NCBI GenBank assembly: GCA_016699675.1
Contig: CP064985.1
Coordinates: forward strand, 2,108,001-2,172,000
Source of the DNA: Austwickia sp.
Lineage (GTDB): Bacteria > Actinomycetota > Actinomycetes > Actinomycetales > Dermatophilaceae
Length of the DNA: 64,000 nucleotides
Direction of reading: 5' to 3'
The notes below the pieces were generated by a model that was not told where the DNA came from, did no database searches, and was given only the letters and a program-made list of their open reading frames with translations. Shown here piece by piece: positions 24,680 through 33,849 of the stretch. How positions within the stretch are numbered: position 1 is the stretch's first letter; each line of letters begins with the position of its first letter. Position numbers and translations under genes: made by a program.

Positions 24680-25696
24680 TCAGACGTGCTTGACGGCGGT
24701 GCTGGCCTGGTCGGCCATCTTCTGGTCGTACGCCGCGGCCGCTTGGCGAACCCAGGCCCCGTCCTCGTGGGCCTTGATCCGGTGCCGCATGCGCTGGTCG
24801 TTGCACGGCCCGTTGCCGGCGACGACCTCCTTGAACTCGGCCCAGTCCAGCTCGCCGTAGTCGTAGTGCCCGCGCTCCTCGTTCCACTTCAGGTCGGGGT
24901 CGGGCAGCGTGAGGCCGAGAGCCTCGGCCTGCGGCACGATCATGTCGACGAAGCGCTGGCGCAGCTCGTCGTTGGAGAACCGCTTGATCTTCCAGTCCAT
25001 GGACTGCTTGCTGTGCGGGGAGTCCGCGTCCGGCGGACCGAACATCTGCAGCGCGGGCCCGTAGAAGCGGTCCACTGCGTCCTGGGCCATCTGCTTCTGC
25101 TCGGGGGTGCCGTGCGAGAGGGAGTACAGGATCTCCCAGCCCTGCCGCTGGTGGAAGCTCTCCTCCTTGCAGACCCGGACCATGGCCCGCCCATACGGCC
25201 CGTAGCTGCACCGGCACAGCGGCACCTGGTTGCAGATGGCAGCACCGTCGACCAGCCAGCCGATGGCGCCCACGTCGGCCCACGAGACCGCCGGGTAGTT
25301 GAAGATCGAGGAGTACTTGGCCTTGCCGGTCAGGAGCTGCTCGTTCAGCTCGTCGCGGTGGGTGCCGAGGGTCTCGGCGGCCGAGTACAAGTAGAGCCCG
25401 TGGCCCGCCTCGTCCTGCACCTTGGCAATGAGGATCGACTTGCGCTTCAGGGACGGCGCGCGGCTGATCCAGTTGCCCTCCGGCTGCATGCCGATGATTT
25501 CGGAGTGGGCGTGCTGGCTGATCTGCCGGGTCAGGGTCTTGCGGTAGTCCGCCGGCATCCAGTCGCGCGGCTCGACCCGCGAGTCGTCCTCGATGAGCTT
25601 GTCGAACAGCGCCTGCTCGGCGCTGGTGTCGGGCGTCGCGGCCGCGCCCTCGTCGGGGGCATCGGGAACCGCTCGCAGCGTGGGGTTCTGGGTCAT
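24680..25696 (-). CDS. paaA: 1,2-phenylacetyl-CoA epoxidase catalytic subunit
   Basis: A 338-residue diiron oxygenase that epoxidises the ring of phenylacetyl-CoA. Diiron-site motifs are VQDEAGHGLYLY and CKEESFHQRQGWEIL (E-x2-H pairs), with further acids in the preceding helices. First gene of paaABCDE; a near-perfect operator copy and a -10 box lie in the 135 bp upstream. Start ATG 25696 follows AAAGGTGACGCCAC. Confidence 0.96.
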   Translation of the reverse strand: MTQNPTLRAVPDAPDEGAAATPDTSAEQALFDKLIEDDSRVEPRDWMPADYRKTLTRQISQHAHSEIIGMQPEGNWISRAPSLKRKSILIAKVQDEAGHGLYLYSAAETLGTHRDELNEQLLTGKAKYSSIFNYPAVSWADVGAIGWLVDGAAICNQVPLCRCSYGPYGRAMVRVCKEESFHQRQGWEILYSLSHGTPEQKQMAQDAVDRFYGPALQMFGPPDADSPHSKQSMDWKIKRFSNDELRQRFVDMIVPQAEALGLTLPDPDLKWNEERGHYDYGELDWAEFKEVVAGNGPCNDQRMRHRIKAHEDGAWVRQAAAAYDQKMADQASTAVKHV

Positions 25697-25750
25697 GTGG
25701 CGTCACCTTTCCGGTCACGTGCCAACGGCGCGAGGCGCCGCCTCTCATTT

Positions 25751-25773
25751 ACCGAACGTTTGGTCTGAATATA
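25751..25773 (-). promoter_or_regulatory. paaA promoter with near-perfect PaaR-type operator
   Basis: ACCGAACGTTTGGT (25751-25764) is a 13/14 match to a perfect palindrome. On the minus strand a TATATT -10 box (25768-25773) lies immediately upstream, so the operator covers the likely transcription start, ideal for repression. Best copy in the window. Confidence 0.65.
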
Positions 25774-25831
25774 CGGCCTACCGGGGCTCGATTGAAGCCC
25801 CGGTCCGCCGCTCGGACGTGTGCTTTCGACG

Positions 25832-27946
25832 CTAACCCGCGTAGTTCTTCTCCACCAGGGTGAGCAGGTCGTAACGCGCCACCATCTCCTCGTTCTGGTT
25901 CATGACGAGGACGTCCCAGGCCACCTCGCCGTAGTCGTCGGTGACGCGAGGGGTAATGCGCTTGGCCGTCAGCTCGACCCGGATGGAGTCGTCGATCCCG
26001 ACCGGCGCCATGAACCGCAGGTTGTCCAGGCCGAAGTTGGCCAGGACCGGCCCGCGGCCGGGAGCGACGAACAGGCCGGCGGCCCACGAGATGATCAGGT
26101 AGCCGTGCGCAACGATCCCGGGGAAGAAGGGGTTCGCCTCGGCGGCCTCGGCGTCCGTGTGCGCGTAGAACTTGTCGCCGGTCTCGTTGGCGAAGTCCGT
26201 GATGTCCTGCAGGGACACGTGCCGCAGGTCGGAGACGTAGGAGTCGCCGATCTTCAGCTCGGCGAGGTCCTTGAGGAAGGGGTGCTTGCGCGCGGGGTCA
26301 CCGCCGAACTTCTCGCACCCGGCGATGACCCGGTCCGCGCCGACCTGCCAGATCCCCGTGATCGCCGTCAGCATGTTGGGCGAACCCTGCACGGCCGTGC
26401 GCTGCATGTGGTGCTTGATGGCGCGCACGCCGCCGAGCTCCTCGCCGCCGCCCGCGCGGCCGGGGCCGCCGTGGATCAGGTGCGGCATCGGCGAGCCGTG
26501 GCCGGTGGAGGTCTTGGCGTCCTCCCGGTTCAGGGTGAGCACCCGGCCGTGGTGGGCCGCGATCCCGGTGACGAGACGTCGCGCGACCTCGGGGTCGTTG
26601 GTGCAGACCGTCGCGGCCAGCGAGCCGGAGCCCTTGGCGGCAAGGCGGACGGCGTCGTCGAGGTCGGCGTAGCCGAGCACCGAGGTGACCGGCCCGAAGG
26701 CCTCGATCGTGTGCACCGCGTCGGAGTCCGGGTCGTCCCAGGTGAGGATGACCGGCGCCATGAACGCGCCACCGTCGACCACGGCGACGCCGTCGGCCGT
26801 GCGGACCGCCGGGGCCTCCAGGCTGCCGTTGATCCGGCCGCCGCCGTCGATGAGCCGCTGGACGGCCTCCTTGACGTCGCGGAGCTGGTCCAGAGACGCC
26901 AGGGCACCCATGGTGACGCCCTCGACCCGCGGGTCGCCCACGACGACGCGCTGAGCGATCATGTCGGTCACCGCGTCGACCACCGCCTGCACTTGCCCCG
27001 CGGGCACGATGGCGCGCCGGATCGCCGTGCATTTCTGGCCCGCCTTGGTCGTGACCTCGGCGACGACCGACTTGACGTACGCCGCGAACTCCGGGGTGTC
27101 CGGCGTGGCGTCGGGGCCGAGGATCGCGCAGTTGAGGGAGTCGGCCTCGGCCATGAACCGGACGCCGCCCTCGAGGACGTTGACGTGCCGGCGCAGCGTG
27201 TTGGCGGTGCTGGCGGAGCCCGTGAAGGCGACCGAGTCGCGGTAGTCCAGGTGGTCCAGCAGATCGCGGGCCGACCCGGAGATGAGCTGCAAGGAGCCGT
27301 CCGGGAGCAGGCCCGACTCCAGCATCATCCGCACGCAGGCCTCGGTGAGATAGCCCGTCGGCGTCGCCGGCTTGACGATCGTCGGCACACCGGCGACGAA
27401 CGCCGGGGCGAATTTCTCCAACATGCCCCAGACGGGGAAGTTGAACGCGTTGATCTGGACGGCGACGCCGGCCAGCGGGGTGTAGATGTGCGTGCCGAGG
27501 AAGCTGCCGTCCTTCGACAGCGGCTCCAGCGGCCCGTCGAAGACCACGTTGGAGTTGGGTAGCTCCCGGCGGCCCTTGGACGACATCGTGTAGAGCACGC
27601 CGATGCCGCCGTCGACGTCGATGAAGTTGTCGACCTTGGTGGCACCGGTGCGCATGGAGACGGCGTACAGCTCCTTGCGGCGCTCGGTGAGGTACTGCGC
27701 GAGCTGCTTCATCAGCAGCGCCCGCTCGTGGATCGTCATCTTGGCGAGTTCGGCCTGGCCCACGGTGCGGCCGTAGTCGACGACGGCGCCGATGTCGAGG
27801 CCCTCGGTGCTGACCTTGAAGAGGGTCTCGCCGGTGCTGGCGTCCAACACGTCGGCGGCCTTGCCGACCTGCTCGGGGGTCCACCACGACCCCATCACGT
27901 AGCTGGGAACGATGGTTGCGGTGCTGCGGTCTGCGGTCAGTGTCAT
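25832..27946 (-). CDS. paaZ: Bifunctional oxepin-CoA hydrolase / semialdehyde dehydrogenase
   Basis: A 704-residue fusion. The N-terminal aldehyde dehydrogenase has E267 (FMAEADSLN) and nucleophile C306 (GQKCTAI); the C-terminal MaoC-type hydratase (from about 550) has DFANETGDKFYAHTD and FPGIVAHGY. It opens the oxepin-CoA ring and oxidises the resulting semialdehyde. Full length for the two-domain type, so toxic intermediates stay channelled. It lies 31 bp downstream of paaH. Confidence 0.96.
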   Translation of the reverse strand: MTLTADRSTATIVPSYVMGSWWTPEQVGKAADVLDASTGETLFKVSTEGLDIGAVVDYGRTVGQAELAKMTIHERALLMKQLAQYLTERRKELYAVSMRTGATKVDNFIDVDGGIGVLYTMSSKGRRELPNSNVVFDGPLEPLSKDGSFLGTHIYTPLAGVAVQINAFNFPVWGMLEKFAPAFVAGVPTIVKPATPTGYLTEACVRMMLESGLLPDGSLQLISGSARDLLDHLDYRDSVAFTGSASTANTLRRHVNVLEGGVRFMAEADSLNCAILGPDATPDTPEFAAYVKSVVAEVTTKAGQKCTAIRRAIVPAGQVQAVVDAVTDMIAQRVVVGDPRVEGVTMGALASLDQLRDVKEAVQRLIDGGGRINGSLEAPAVRTADGVAVVDGGAFMAPVILTWDDPDSDAVHTIEAFGPVTSVLGYADLDDAVRLAAKGSGSLAATVCTNDPEVARRLVTGIAAHHGRVLTLNREDAKTSTGHGSPMPHLIHGGPGRAGGGEELGGVRAIKHHMQRTAVQGSPNMLTAITGIWQVGADRVIAGCEKFGGDPARKHPFLKDLAELKIGDSYVSDLRHVSLQDITDFANETGDKFYAHTDAEAAEANPFFPGIVAHGYLIISWAAGLFVAPGRGPVLANFGLDNLRFMAPVGIDDSIRVELTAKRITPRVTDDYGEVAWDVLVMNQNEEMVARYDLLTLVEKNYAG

Positions 27947-27977
27947 GTCGGGACCTTTCTGGTCGGGACGGAGCGGG

Positions 27978-28832
27978 TCACCAGTCGTAGAAGCCCTTGC
28001 CGGTCTTGCGGCCGAGCTCCCCGGCCGCGACTTTGTCCCGCAAGATCTGGGGTGGGGCGAATCGGTCGCCCAGGGTGGAAGCGAGGTATTCGGCGATCCC
28101 CAGCCGTACGTCGAGGCCCACGATGTCCGTGGTCTTCAGGGGGCCGGCCGGGTGCTTGTAGCCCAGCTCCATGGCGATGTCGATGTCCTTGGCGTCGGCG
28201 ACGCCCTCTTCGACCATGCGCATGGCCTCCAGGGCGAGGAAGACGCCGAGGCGCGAGGAGGCGAAGCCGGGGGAGTTCTTCACGGTGATCGGCGTCTTGC
28301 CGATGGCGCCGACCCAGGCCTGCGCCGCCTCGACGAGGTCGGGCGCCGTGGCGGCGCCCACGACGATCTCGACGAGGGTGGAGGCCGGCACCGGGTTGAA
28401 GAAGTGCAGGCCGATGAACCGCTCCGGGCGGGCCAGCGAGCCGGCCAGGTCGTCCAGGGACAAGGACGACGTGTTCGAGGCGAGGTAGGCCTCCGGTCCG
28501 AGGACCGATTCCACCAGTTGCAGCGCCGAGGTCTTGAGCTCCAGGTCCTCGGGGACCGCCTCGACGACCAGGTCGCAGCCGGCGAAGTCCGCGCTGTCCG
28601 CGGACACCGTGGTGCGCTCCAGGGCCACGTCGAAGTTGTCGAGGGAGCCGCGCTCGACGGAGCGGAGCAGCGCCTTCTCAAGATTCTCCGCGGCCGAGGT
28701 GGCCGCCGCCGAGTCGCGCTCGACGACGACCACCGAGGATCCGGAGGTCAGGAAGGCGTGGGCGATGCCGATGCCCATGCGTCCGCCGCCGAGGACACCG
28801 ACGCGGGCGGGAAGCTGCGCGGGAGCCGTCAT
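27978..28832 (-). CDS. paaH: 3-hydroxyacyl-CoA dehydrogenase
   Basis: A 284-residue NAD-dependent dehydrogenase with the Rossmann motif GVLGGGRMGIGIAHAF, SNTSSLSL, the catalytic-His region GLHFFNPV and a C-terminal helical domain ending GKGFYDW. In this pathway it oxidises 3-hydroxyadipyl-CoA; it could also serve 3-hydroxybutyryl-CoA. ATG 28832 has AGGAGAA 8-9 nt upstream. Lies between the thiolase and paaZ genes. Confidence 0.92.
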   Translation of the reverse strand: MTAPAQLPARVGVLGGGRMGIGIAHAFLTSGSSVVVVERDSAAATSAAENLEKALLRSVERGSLDNFDVALERTTVSADSADFAGCDLVVEAVPEDLELKTSALQLVESVLGPEAYLASNTSSLSLDDLAGSLARPERFIGLHFFNPVPASTLVEIVVGAATAPDLVEAAQAWVGAIGKTPITVKNSPGFASSRLGVFLALEAMRMVEEGVADAKDIDIAMELGYKHPAGPLKTTDIVGLDVRLGIAEYLASTLGDRFAPPQILRDKVAAGELGRKTGKGFYDW

Positions 28833-29000
28833 GGTCAGCCGTTCTCCTAGGGGTCTCATGCAGGAAGGGGGTGGTGCGAGCTGCTGGAGTGTCGTCGACG
28901 CAAGGTCGACGGCGGCGGTCGTTCGCCGGGGTGCGGCGCCGGAGCGCGTCCCCGATCGGGGACGGCCGCTACGCCGGGGCGCAGGGCCGCTGTCGGTGGG

Positions 29001-30212
29001 TCAGACTCGCTCGACGAGGAGGGCGACACCCTGGCCGACGCCGACACACATCGTGGCGAGCCCACGGTTGACGCCCTCGCGCTCCATCCGGCCCAGCAGG
29101 GTCACGGTGATGCGGGAGCCGGAGGACCCGAGGGGGTGGCCCTGGGAGATGGCGCCGCCGTCGCGGTTGACGATGTCCTCGTCGATCCCCAGTCTGCGGA
29201 CGCAGGCGAGGGACTGGGTGGCGAAGGCCTCGTTGAGTTCCACGGCGCCGATGTCGTCGATGGTCCAGCCGGCGCCGGCCAGGGCCTTCTGGGTCGCGGG
29301 GACCGGGCCGATGCCCATGATCTCGGGCGGCGCGCCGGCGGCGGCCCCGCCCGCGATCCGCGCCCGCGGGGTCAGCCCCAGCCGCTCGCAGGCCGCGTCC
29401 GAGGCCACGATGATCGCCGAGGCGCCGTCGTTGAGGGAGGAGGAGTTCCCGGCGGTCACGACGCCACCAGGCTTGACGACCGGCCGGAGCCCGGCCAGGA
29501 CCTCCATCGTCGTGCCGGCGCGGGGGCCCTCGTCCTTGCTGACGATCGTGTCGCCCTTCTTGCCGGGCACGGTGACGGGAAGGATCTCGGCGTCGAAGTG
29601 GCCGGCGGCCATGGCCGCGAGCGAGCGCTCGTGCGAGCGGACCGCGAAGGCGTCGGCGTCTTCGCGGGTGATGGCGTCGACCGCGGCGACCTCCTCGGCC
29701 GTCTCCGGCATGGAGTAGGTCATCTTGCCGTCGCGGGACAGGTCGCCCTTGGCGAACCGCCGGTTGACGAAGCGCCAGCCGATGGAGGTGTCGAAAGACT
29801 CGCCGGGCTTGGCGAACGCCTTGTCGGGCTTGGCCAGCACCCAGGGCGCCCGCGACATGGACTCGACCCCGCCGGCCAGCACGACGTCGGCGGCGCCGGC
29901 CTTGATCATGTACGAGGCCATGAGGATGGCCGACATGCCGGAGGCGCAGAGCCGGTTGACCGTGATGCCCGGGACGCTGTCGCCGAATCCGGCGAGCAGC
30001 CAAGCCATCCGGGCCACGTTGCGGTTCTCTTCGCCGGCGCCGTTCGCGTTGCCGAGGATGACCTCCTCGACCAGCTCCGGATCGACGCCCGCCCGCGTCA
30101 CCGCCTCGCGGACCACGAGCCCGGCGAGGTCGTCTGGACGCACCGGCGACAGGCCGCCGCCGTAGCGTCCCACCGGCGTCCGTACGCCGCCCACGAGCAT
30201 TGCTTCGACCAT
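29001..30212 (-). CDS. paaJ: Acetyl-CoA acyltransferase, probable 3-oxoadipyl-CoA thiolase
   Basis: A 403-residue thiolase with C89 (NRLCASGM), GHPLGSSG and CVGVGQG. Its place before paaH and paaZ suggests the final cleavage to succinyl-CoA and acetyl-CoA. It is clearly different from PhaA at 13721-14887 (NRLCASGM against RYCSSSLQ), fitting degradative against biosynthetic roles, though FadA-type use is possible. ATG 30212 with AGAGG 9 nt upstream. First gene of its operon. Confidence 0.88.
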   Translation of the reverse strand: MVEAMLVGGVRTPVGRYGGGLSPVRPDDLAGLVVREAVTRAGVDPELVEEVILGNANGAGEENRNVARMAWLLAGFGDSVPGITVNRLCASGMSAILMASYMIKAGAADVVLAGGVESMSRAPWVLAKPDKAFAKPGESFDTSIGWRFVNRRFAKGDLSRDGKMTYSMPETAEEVAAVDAITREDADAFAVRSHERSLAAMAAGHFDAEILPVTVPGKKGDTIVSKDEGPRAGTTMEVLAGLRPVVKPGGVVTAGNSSSLNDGASAIIVASDAACERLGLTPRARIAGGAAAGAPPEIMGIGPVPATQKALAGAGWTIDDIGAVELNEAFATQSLACVRRLGIDEDIVNRDGGAISQGHPLGSSGSRITVTLLGRMEREGVNRGLATMCVGVGQGVALLVERV

Positions 30213-30358
30213 GGATCGAGCCTCTTTCTCGGTAGTAGAAAGACACATCGGTAGGGGAACACGTGCAAGCGCACGCCGCGTCGGATGCGCGGCGGGGTTC
30301 AGCGGCTCGCGCGCCAGTTCGGATGTGATGCCCCATCCGTCGGCGCGCGGGATTACCG

Positions 30359-30380
30359 ACCGAACGTTCAGCTAATACTA
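30359..30380 (-). promoter_or_regulatory. Promoter and operator of the thiolase-paaH-paaZ operon
   Basis: ACCGAACGTTCAGC (30359-30372) matches the shared motif at 12/14. On the minus strand TAGTAT (30375-30380) forms a -10 box just upstream, the same arrangement as at paaA. About 147 bp separate it from the thiolase start. The rest of 30213-30495 shows nothing else. Confidence 0.58.
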
Positions 30381-30495
30381 CACAAGCGCGTAACCCGCGC
30401 CACCCTACGATCCGCCCGATCGGAGGCCGCTCGCCGAGCGGCGCCGTCGCCAGGTCGCGTCGTCCCTCGTCAGCCCCCGCGTCGGCGCGCCCGCG

Positions 30496-31212
30496 TCAGC
30501 TCTTGCGGAGCAGCTTGGCCACGGCCTCGCCGACGCCCGTGGCGCTCATGGGGTTCTGTCCCGTGACGAGCCGGCCGTCGACGACGACCTTGTTCACCAT
30601 GGGTCGCAGCGCCTTCGTGTAGTCGGCGCCCTGCTCCGTCAGCGCGTGGTCGAGTCGGAACGGCACCGCATCGGCCCTGCTCGCGAGCTTCTCCTCCGGC
30701 CAGCTGAAGCCGGTGACCTTGCGGCCGCGCAGCCATGGCGTGCCGTCCGCCGCCTGGGCGGCGAGGAGTCCGGCGGGGCCGTGGCAGACCGCAGAGACGA
30801 TGCCCCCCTCTGTGTCGATGCGCTGGATGAGTCGGCCCAGCTCCGGCGAGCTGGGGAAGTCGAACATCGTGCCGTGCCCGCCGGTGAGGTAGATCGCGTC
30901 GAACGGACGGTCGACGACGTCGGCCAGGCTGGGGGTGTCGCTCAGCAGGTTCATGAAGTCGCGGTCCGCGTAGCGCTTGTGCGTCCCGCCCCGCCTCAGA
31001 ATCAGCGTGCCGAGGCTCTCCGGATCCAGCGGGACCAGCCCGCCGGCGACGGACGCGATGGTCACGTCGTGCCCAGCGTCGGTCAGGACGTCGTAGCAGT
31101 GCGTCAGTTCGCCGAGCCAGAGCCCGGTGCGGTATCCGACCGAGGCGTACTCCGGCGTGCTTGTCGTCACGGCGAGGACGCGCTTGCCGCTGGGGGTGGA
31201 CTGCTTGGCCAT
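30496..31212 (-). CDS. DJ-1/PfpI-family protein (class I amidotransferase-like, Hsp31/glyoxalase III type)
   Basis: A 238-residue protein with the nucleophile elbow SAVCHGPAGLL (Cys near residue 143) and an early Glu (VGYRTGLWLGELTHCYD region) that usually supports it. The cap-like stretch HKRYADRDFM fits Hsp31-type members, which act as glyoxalases, deglycases or stress chaperones. Monocistronic; 283 bp from the paa thiolase and divergent from deoD. Confidence 0.85.
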   Translation of the reverse strand: MAKQSTPSGKRVLAVTTSTPEYASVGYRTGLWLGELTHCYDVLTDAGHDVTIASVAGGLVPLDPESLGTLILRRGGTHKRYADRDFMNLLSDTPSLADVVDRPFDAIYLTGGHGTMFDFPSSPELGRLIQRIDTEGGIVSAVCHGPAGLLAAQAADGTPWLRGRKVTGFSWPEEKLASRADAVPFRLDHALTEQGADYTKALRPMVNKVVVDGRLVTGQNPMSATGVGEAVAKLLRKS

Positions 31213-31449
31213 GAGGTGCCTCTTTCGCCGGGGTTCAGGGACCTCCCGCGGGCGCTGTACCCAGCCCGGCGAGGCGCCATGCGCGCCCGTGCCCGGGGCC
31301 GGTCTTTACATCTGCCACAGGTGCGCAGGGTTGGGAGCGGGGGGCGGGTTCCGTAGGCTCGCGGGGGGCCGCGGCGTACGTCGTACGTCGTCGACGCGCC
31401 GTACGTCGGCTGCGCGCGGCACCCGACCACCCACGAAAGGGGAGCCTCC

Positions 31450-32160
31450 ATGGCCACACCGCACATCTCCGCCGAGCCGGGCGACTTCGCTCCGGCCCTC
31501 CTCATGCCCGGTGACCCGAAGCGCGCGCAGCGCATCGCCGAACAGCTGATGCCCGACGCGCGGCTGGTCACGGACGTCCGGGGGATGCTGGGCTACACGG
31601 GCACCGTGGACGGGCGGGCGTTGTCGGTGATGGGTTCGGGGATGGGGATGCCGTCGGCGACGATCTACGCGACGGAGCTGTACAAGTTCTACGACGTCGA
31701 GCGCATCGTTCGGGTCGGCACCACGGGCGGCATCTCCCGACGGGTGGCCGTCGGCGACGTGATCGTCGCGACGGGCGCGCACACCGACTCCTCGATCAAC
31801 CAACACCGCCTGCCCGGGCTCAACTTCTCGGCGGTCGCGAGCTTCGAGCTGGCCGCCGCCGCGATGCGGGCGGCGCAGGGCCGCGACGGGGTGCACGTGG
31901 GGACCGTGGTGAGCAAGGACCACTTCTACTTCGCGTCGCCGTTCGCGGATCTGGAGCTGTACGGGCAGTACGGGATCCTGGGCGTCGAGATGGAGGCCGC
32001 CGGGCTGTTCGGGGTGGCGGCGGAGTTCGGCCGGCAGGCCCTGGCCATCCTCACCGTCAGCGATCATCTCCTCGACGGCAGCTCCGACATGAGCGCGGCC
32101 GAGCGGGAGACCCGGTTCACCGGTGCGCTCGACCTGGCCGTCGCGGCGGCGTTCTGCTGA
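31450..32160 (+). CDS. deoD: Purine-nucleoside phosphorylase, hexameric DeoD type
   Basis: A 236-residue enzyme cleaving purine nucleosides with phosphate. Motifs: MPGDPKRA (phosphate site), GSGMGMPS, VGTTGGIS, the substrate-binding GVEMEAAGLF and the catalytic Asp in TVSDHLL. Length and motifs fit the E. coli type, not the trimeric mammalian type. ATG 31450 follows GAAAGGGGAGCCTCC. No other nucleoside genes nearby. The 237-bp region upstream is rich in CGTACG. Confidence 0.95.
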   Translation: MATPHISAEPGDFAPALLMPGDPKRAQRIAEQLMPDARLVTDVRGMLGYTGTVDGRALSVMGSGMGMPSATIYATELYKFYDVERIVRVGTTGGISRRVAVGDVIVATGAHTDSSINQHRLPGLNFSAVASFELAAAAMRAAQGRDGVHVGTVVSKDHFYFASPFADLELYGQYGILGVEMEAAGLFGVAAEFGRQALAILTVSDHLLDGSSDMSAAERETRFTGALDLAVAAAFC

Positions 32161-32323
32161 GCAGGGCAGGCACCGGCCGCTGAGGGTGCCTGCGGCCGCT
32201 CGTCTCGCGAAATGAGATGGGGGCGGGACTGGGGCGGCGGAGAATTCGGGCGTCCGTTCAAGAAGGCGACCGGGGTGGACGAACGGGTGGATGCAGCAAT
32301 CCCCCGACCGAGAAGGACACCCC

Positions 32324-33172
32324 ATGAAGCACCGCACCACCACCGTGCTCGCCGCCGTCGTCTCCGCGGCGGTCGGCATCGGCGCCCCGCTGACCGCCCA
32401 GGCCGCGCCGGCCGATCGGACGACGTCTGCCAGCGCCGCGCGTGCCGCCGCCGACAAGGTTTCGACCACGAAGGCCGCCGCCAAGGCCAAGGCGGCGGCC
32501 GCCGCGCAGCGGGCAGCAGCCCGAGCCGCCGCGCTGCGCGCCGAGGCCACCCGGCTGCAGGGCGTCGCCGACCAGACCGACGCGACCGCCCTCAAGGCGT
32601 CCCGCGACAAGGCCAAGACGCAGCTGCAGGCCGCCGCAGCCGCGGTCAAGGCGGCGGCCGCCAAGTCCGGCGGCACTGACCTGTCCGCACTGGTCACGGC
32701 GGTCGCGGATGCCGAGGCTCGGGTCGCCGCCGCCGAGTCCACCCGCACGGCCGCGCAGGCCGAGGCGGACGCCGCCGCCACGTCGCTCGCGGACGCCCAG
32801 GCGGCGCTTGCCGCGACCCCGGACGATGCCACGCTGCAGCAGGCGGTCACCGACGCCCAGGCCCGCGCCACGGCTGCGGGGACGGCGCTGACCGCCGCCG
32901 GGACGGAGTCGACGGCGGCGGCGAAGGCGCTGGCCGACGCCAAGGCCGCCCTCGCCGCCGCGCAGGCGACGGCCGCGACCGCCAGTGCGGACCTCAAGGC
33001 CGCGATCGAGGCCGAGAAGGCGGCCGCGAGGGCGTACGTCGCCGCGCAGCGGGCGTACGTCAAGGCCGTCCAGGCCGACCGCGGGGCTGCGGTGGCTGCC
33101 AAGGCCGCCACGCAGGCCGAGGCCGTCGCCGCCAAGCTGGCCGCCAAGGCCAAGACCACCGCCAAGGCCTGA
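32324..33172 (+). CDS. Secreted Ala-rich coiled-coil protein
   Basis: A 282-residue protein with a signal peptide (MKHRTTTVLAAVVSAAVG ... AQAAPA, cleavage near 32). The rest is dominated by Ala with regular Lys, Thr, Asp and Gln, a long helical, coiled-coil or histone-H1/TolA-like composition, ending KAKTTAKA. Repeated AKAAAA-type units suggest expansion by slippage. No enzymatic motif. It could be a cell-wall spacer or DNA/polyanion-binding protein; function unknown. ATG 32324 follows AGAAGGACACCCC. Confidence 0.75.
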   Translation: MKHRTTTVLAAVVSAAVGIGAPLTAQAAPADRTTSASAARAAADKVSTTKAAAKAKAAAAAQRAAARAAALRAEATRLQGVADQTDATALKASRDKAKTQLQAAAAAVKAAAAKSGGTDLSALVTAVADAEARVAAAESTRTAAQAEADAAATSLADAQAALAATPDDATLQQAVTDAQARATAAGTALTAAGTESTAAAKALADAKAALAAAQATAATASADLKAAIEAEKAAARAYVAAQRAYVKAVQADRGAAVAAKAATQAEAVAAKLAAKAKTTAKA

Positions 33173-33211
33173 CGGTTGGGCTGATCCTTCGTGCTGGCCA
33201 GCGCTTCTTCG

Positions 33212-33259
33212 CTGACTGGGGCACTATGCGAGCCCGGGAGCGCATAGTGCCCCAGTCAG
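33212..33259 (+). terminator. 19-bp perfect hairpin after the Ala-rich gene
   Basis: Arms CTGACTGGGGCACTATGCG (33212-33230) and its exact complement (33241-33259) around a 10-nt loop, 39 nt after the stop. Much longer than most terminators in the window and lacking a T-run. Confidence 0.75.
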
Positions 33260-33401
33260 GGCGCGGTCGGCGTGCCGCGAGCGGTTGACAGTTCAACCAC
33301 AGGAAGCTGGGCTATGACAGGGGTCGGGTTCCGAGCGCCGGAGGGGATTCCCCACTCGGCGTACGGAATCCGACTCCGACCCGACGACCTGGAGGACCGC
33401 C

Positions 33402-33848
33402 ATGGCCCCCTCGATCCCCCTCATGAACCGCCTCGCCCGCCGCGCCGGGCTCGCCACGATCGCCGTCGCCGCGACGGTCGGCCTCGCGGCGTGTAGCTCC
33501 GGGACGACGTCCAGCGCGTCGTCCGCGGCGAGCAATGTCGCCTCGGCCGCGTCGTCCGCCGGGTCCCAGGCCGCGACCGGCGCGTCGAGCGCCGCCTCCT
33601 CGGCGATCGGCAATGCCACCGCCGCGGCCGGCGCGCAGGTGGACGCCAACAAGGCCTCCGTCTCCGAGATCCAGACCGCGCTGGAGAAGGCGGGGGTGGC
33701 GAACGCCGGGCGGTGGGCGAAGGAGATCGAGGAGTACCGGCCGTACACCGGCGCCGACATGGCGGACAAGCTCGGCAAGGAGCTGGGCAAGTACGGCATC
33801 GACCAGGCCACCCTGACCAAGATTCTGGCCACGCTCAAGGTGTCGTGA
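33402..33848 (+). CDS. Lipoprotein with Ser/Ala linker and HhH-like C-terminal domain
   Basis: A 148-residue precursor with lipobox LAAC (Cys31), a Ser/Ala-rich spacer (about 32-75) and a C-terminal domain starting NKASVSEIQTALEKAG and running AGRWAKEIEEYRPY. That pattern resembles a ComEA-type helix-hairpin-helix. Likely surface-anchored; DNA or peptidoglycan contact is possible but unproven. The leader carries an 11-bp inverted repeat with one mismatch (33323-33333 and 33364-33374). GGAGGACCGCC precedes the ATG. Confidence 0.75.
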   Translation: MAPSIPLMNRLARRAGLATIAVAATVGLAACSSGTTSSASSAASNVASAASSAGSQAATGASSAASSAIGNATAAAGAQVDANKASVSEIQTALEKAGVANAGRWAKEIEEYRPYTGADMADKLGKELGKYGIDQATLTKILATLKVS

Positions 33849-33849
33849 G

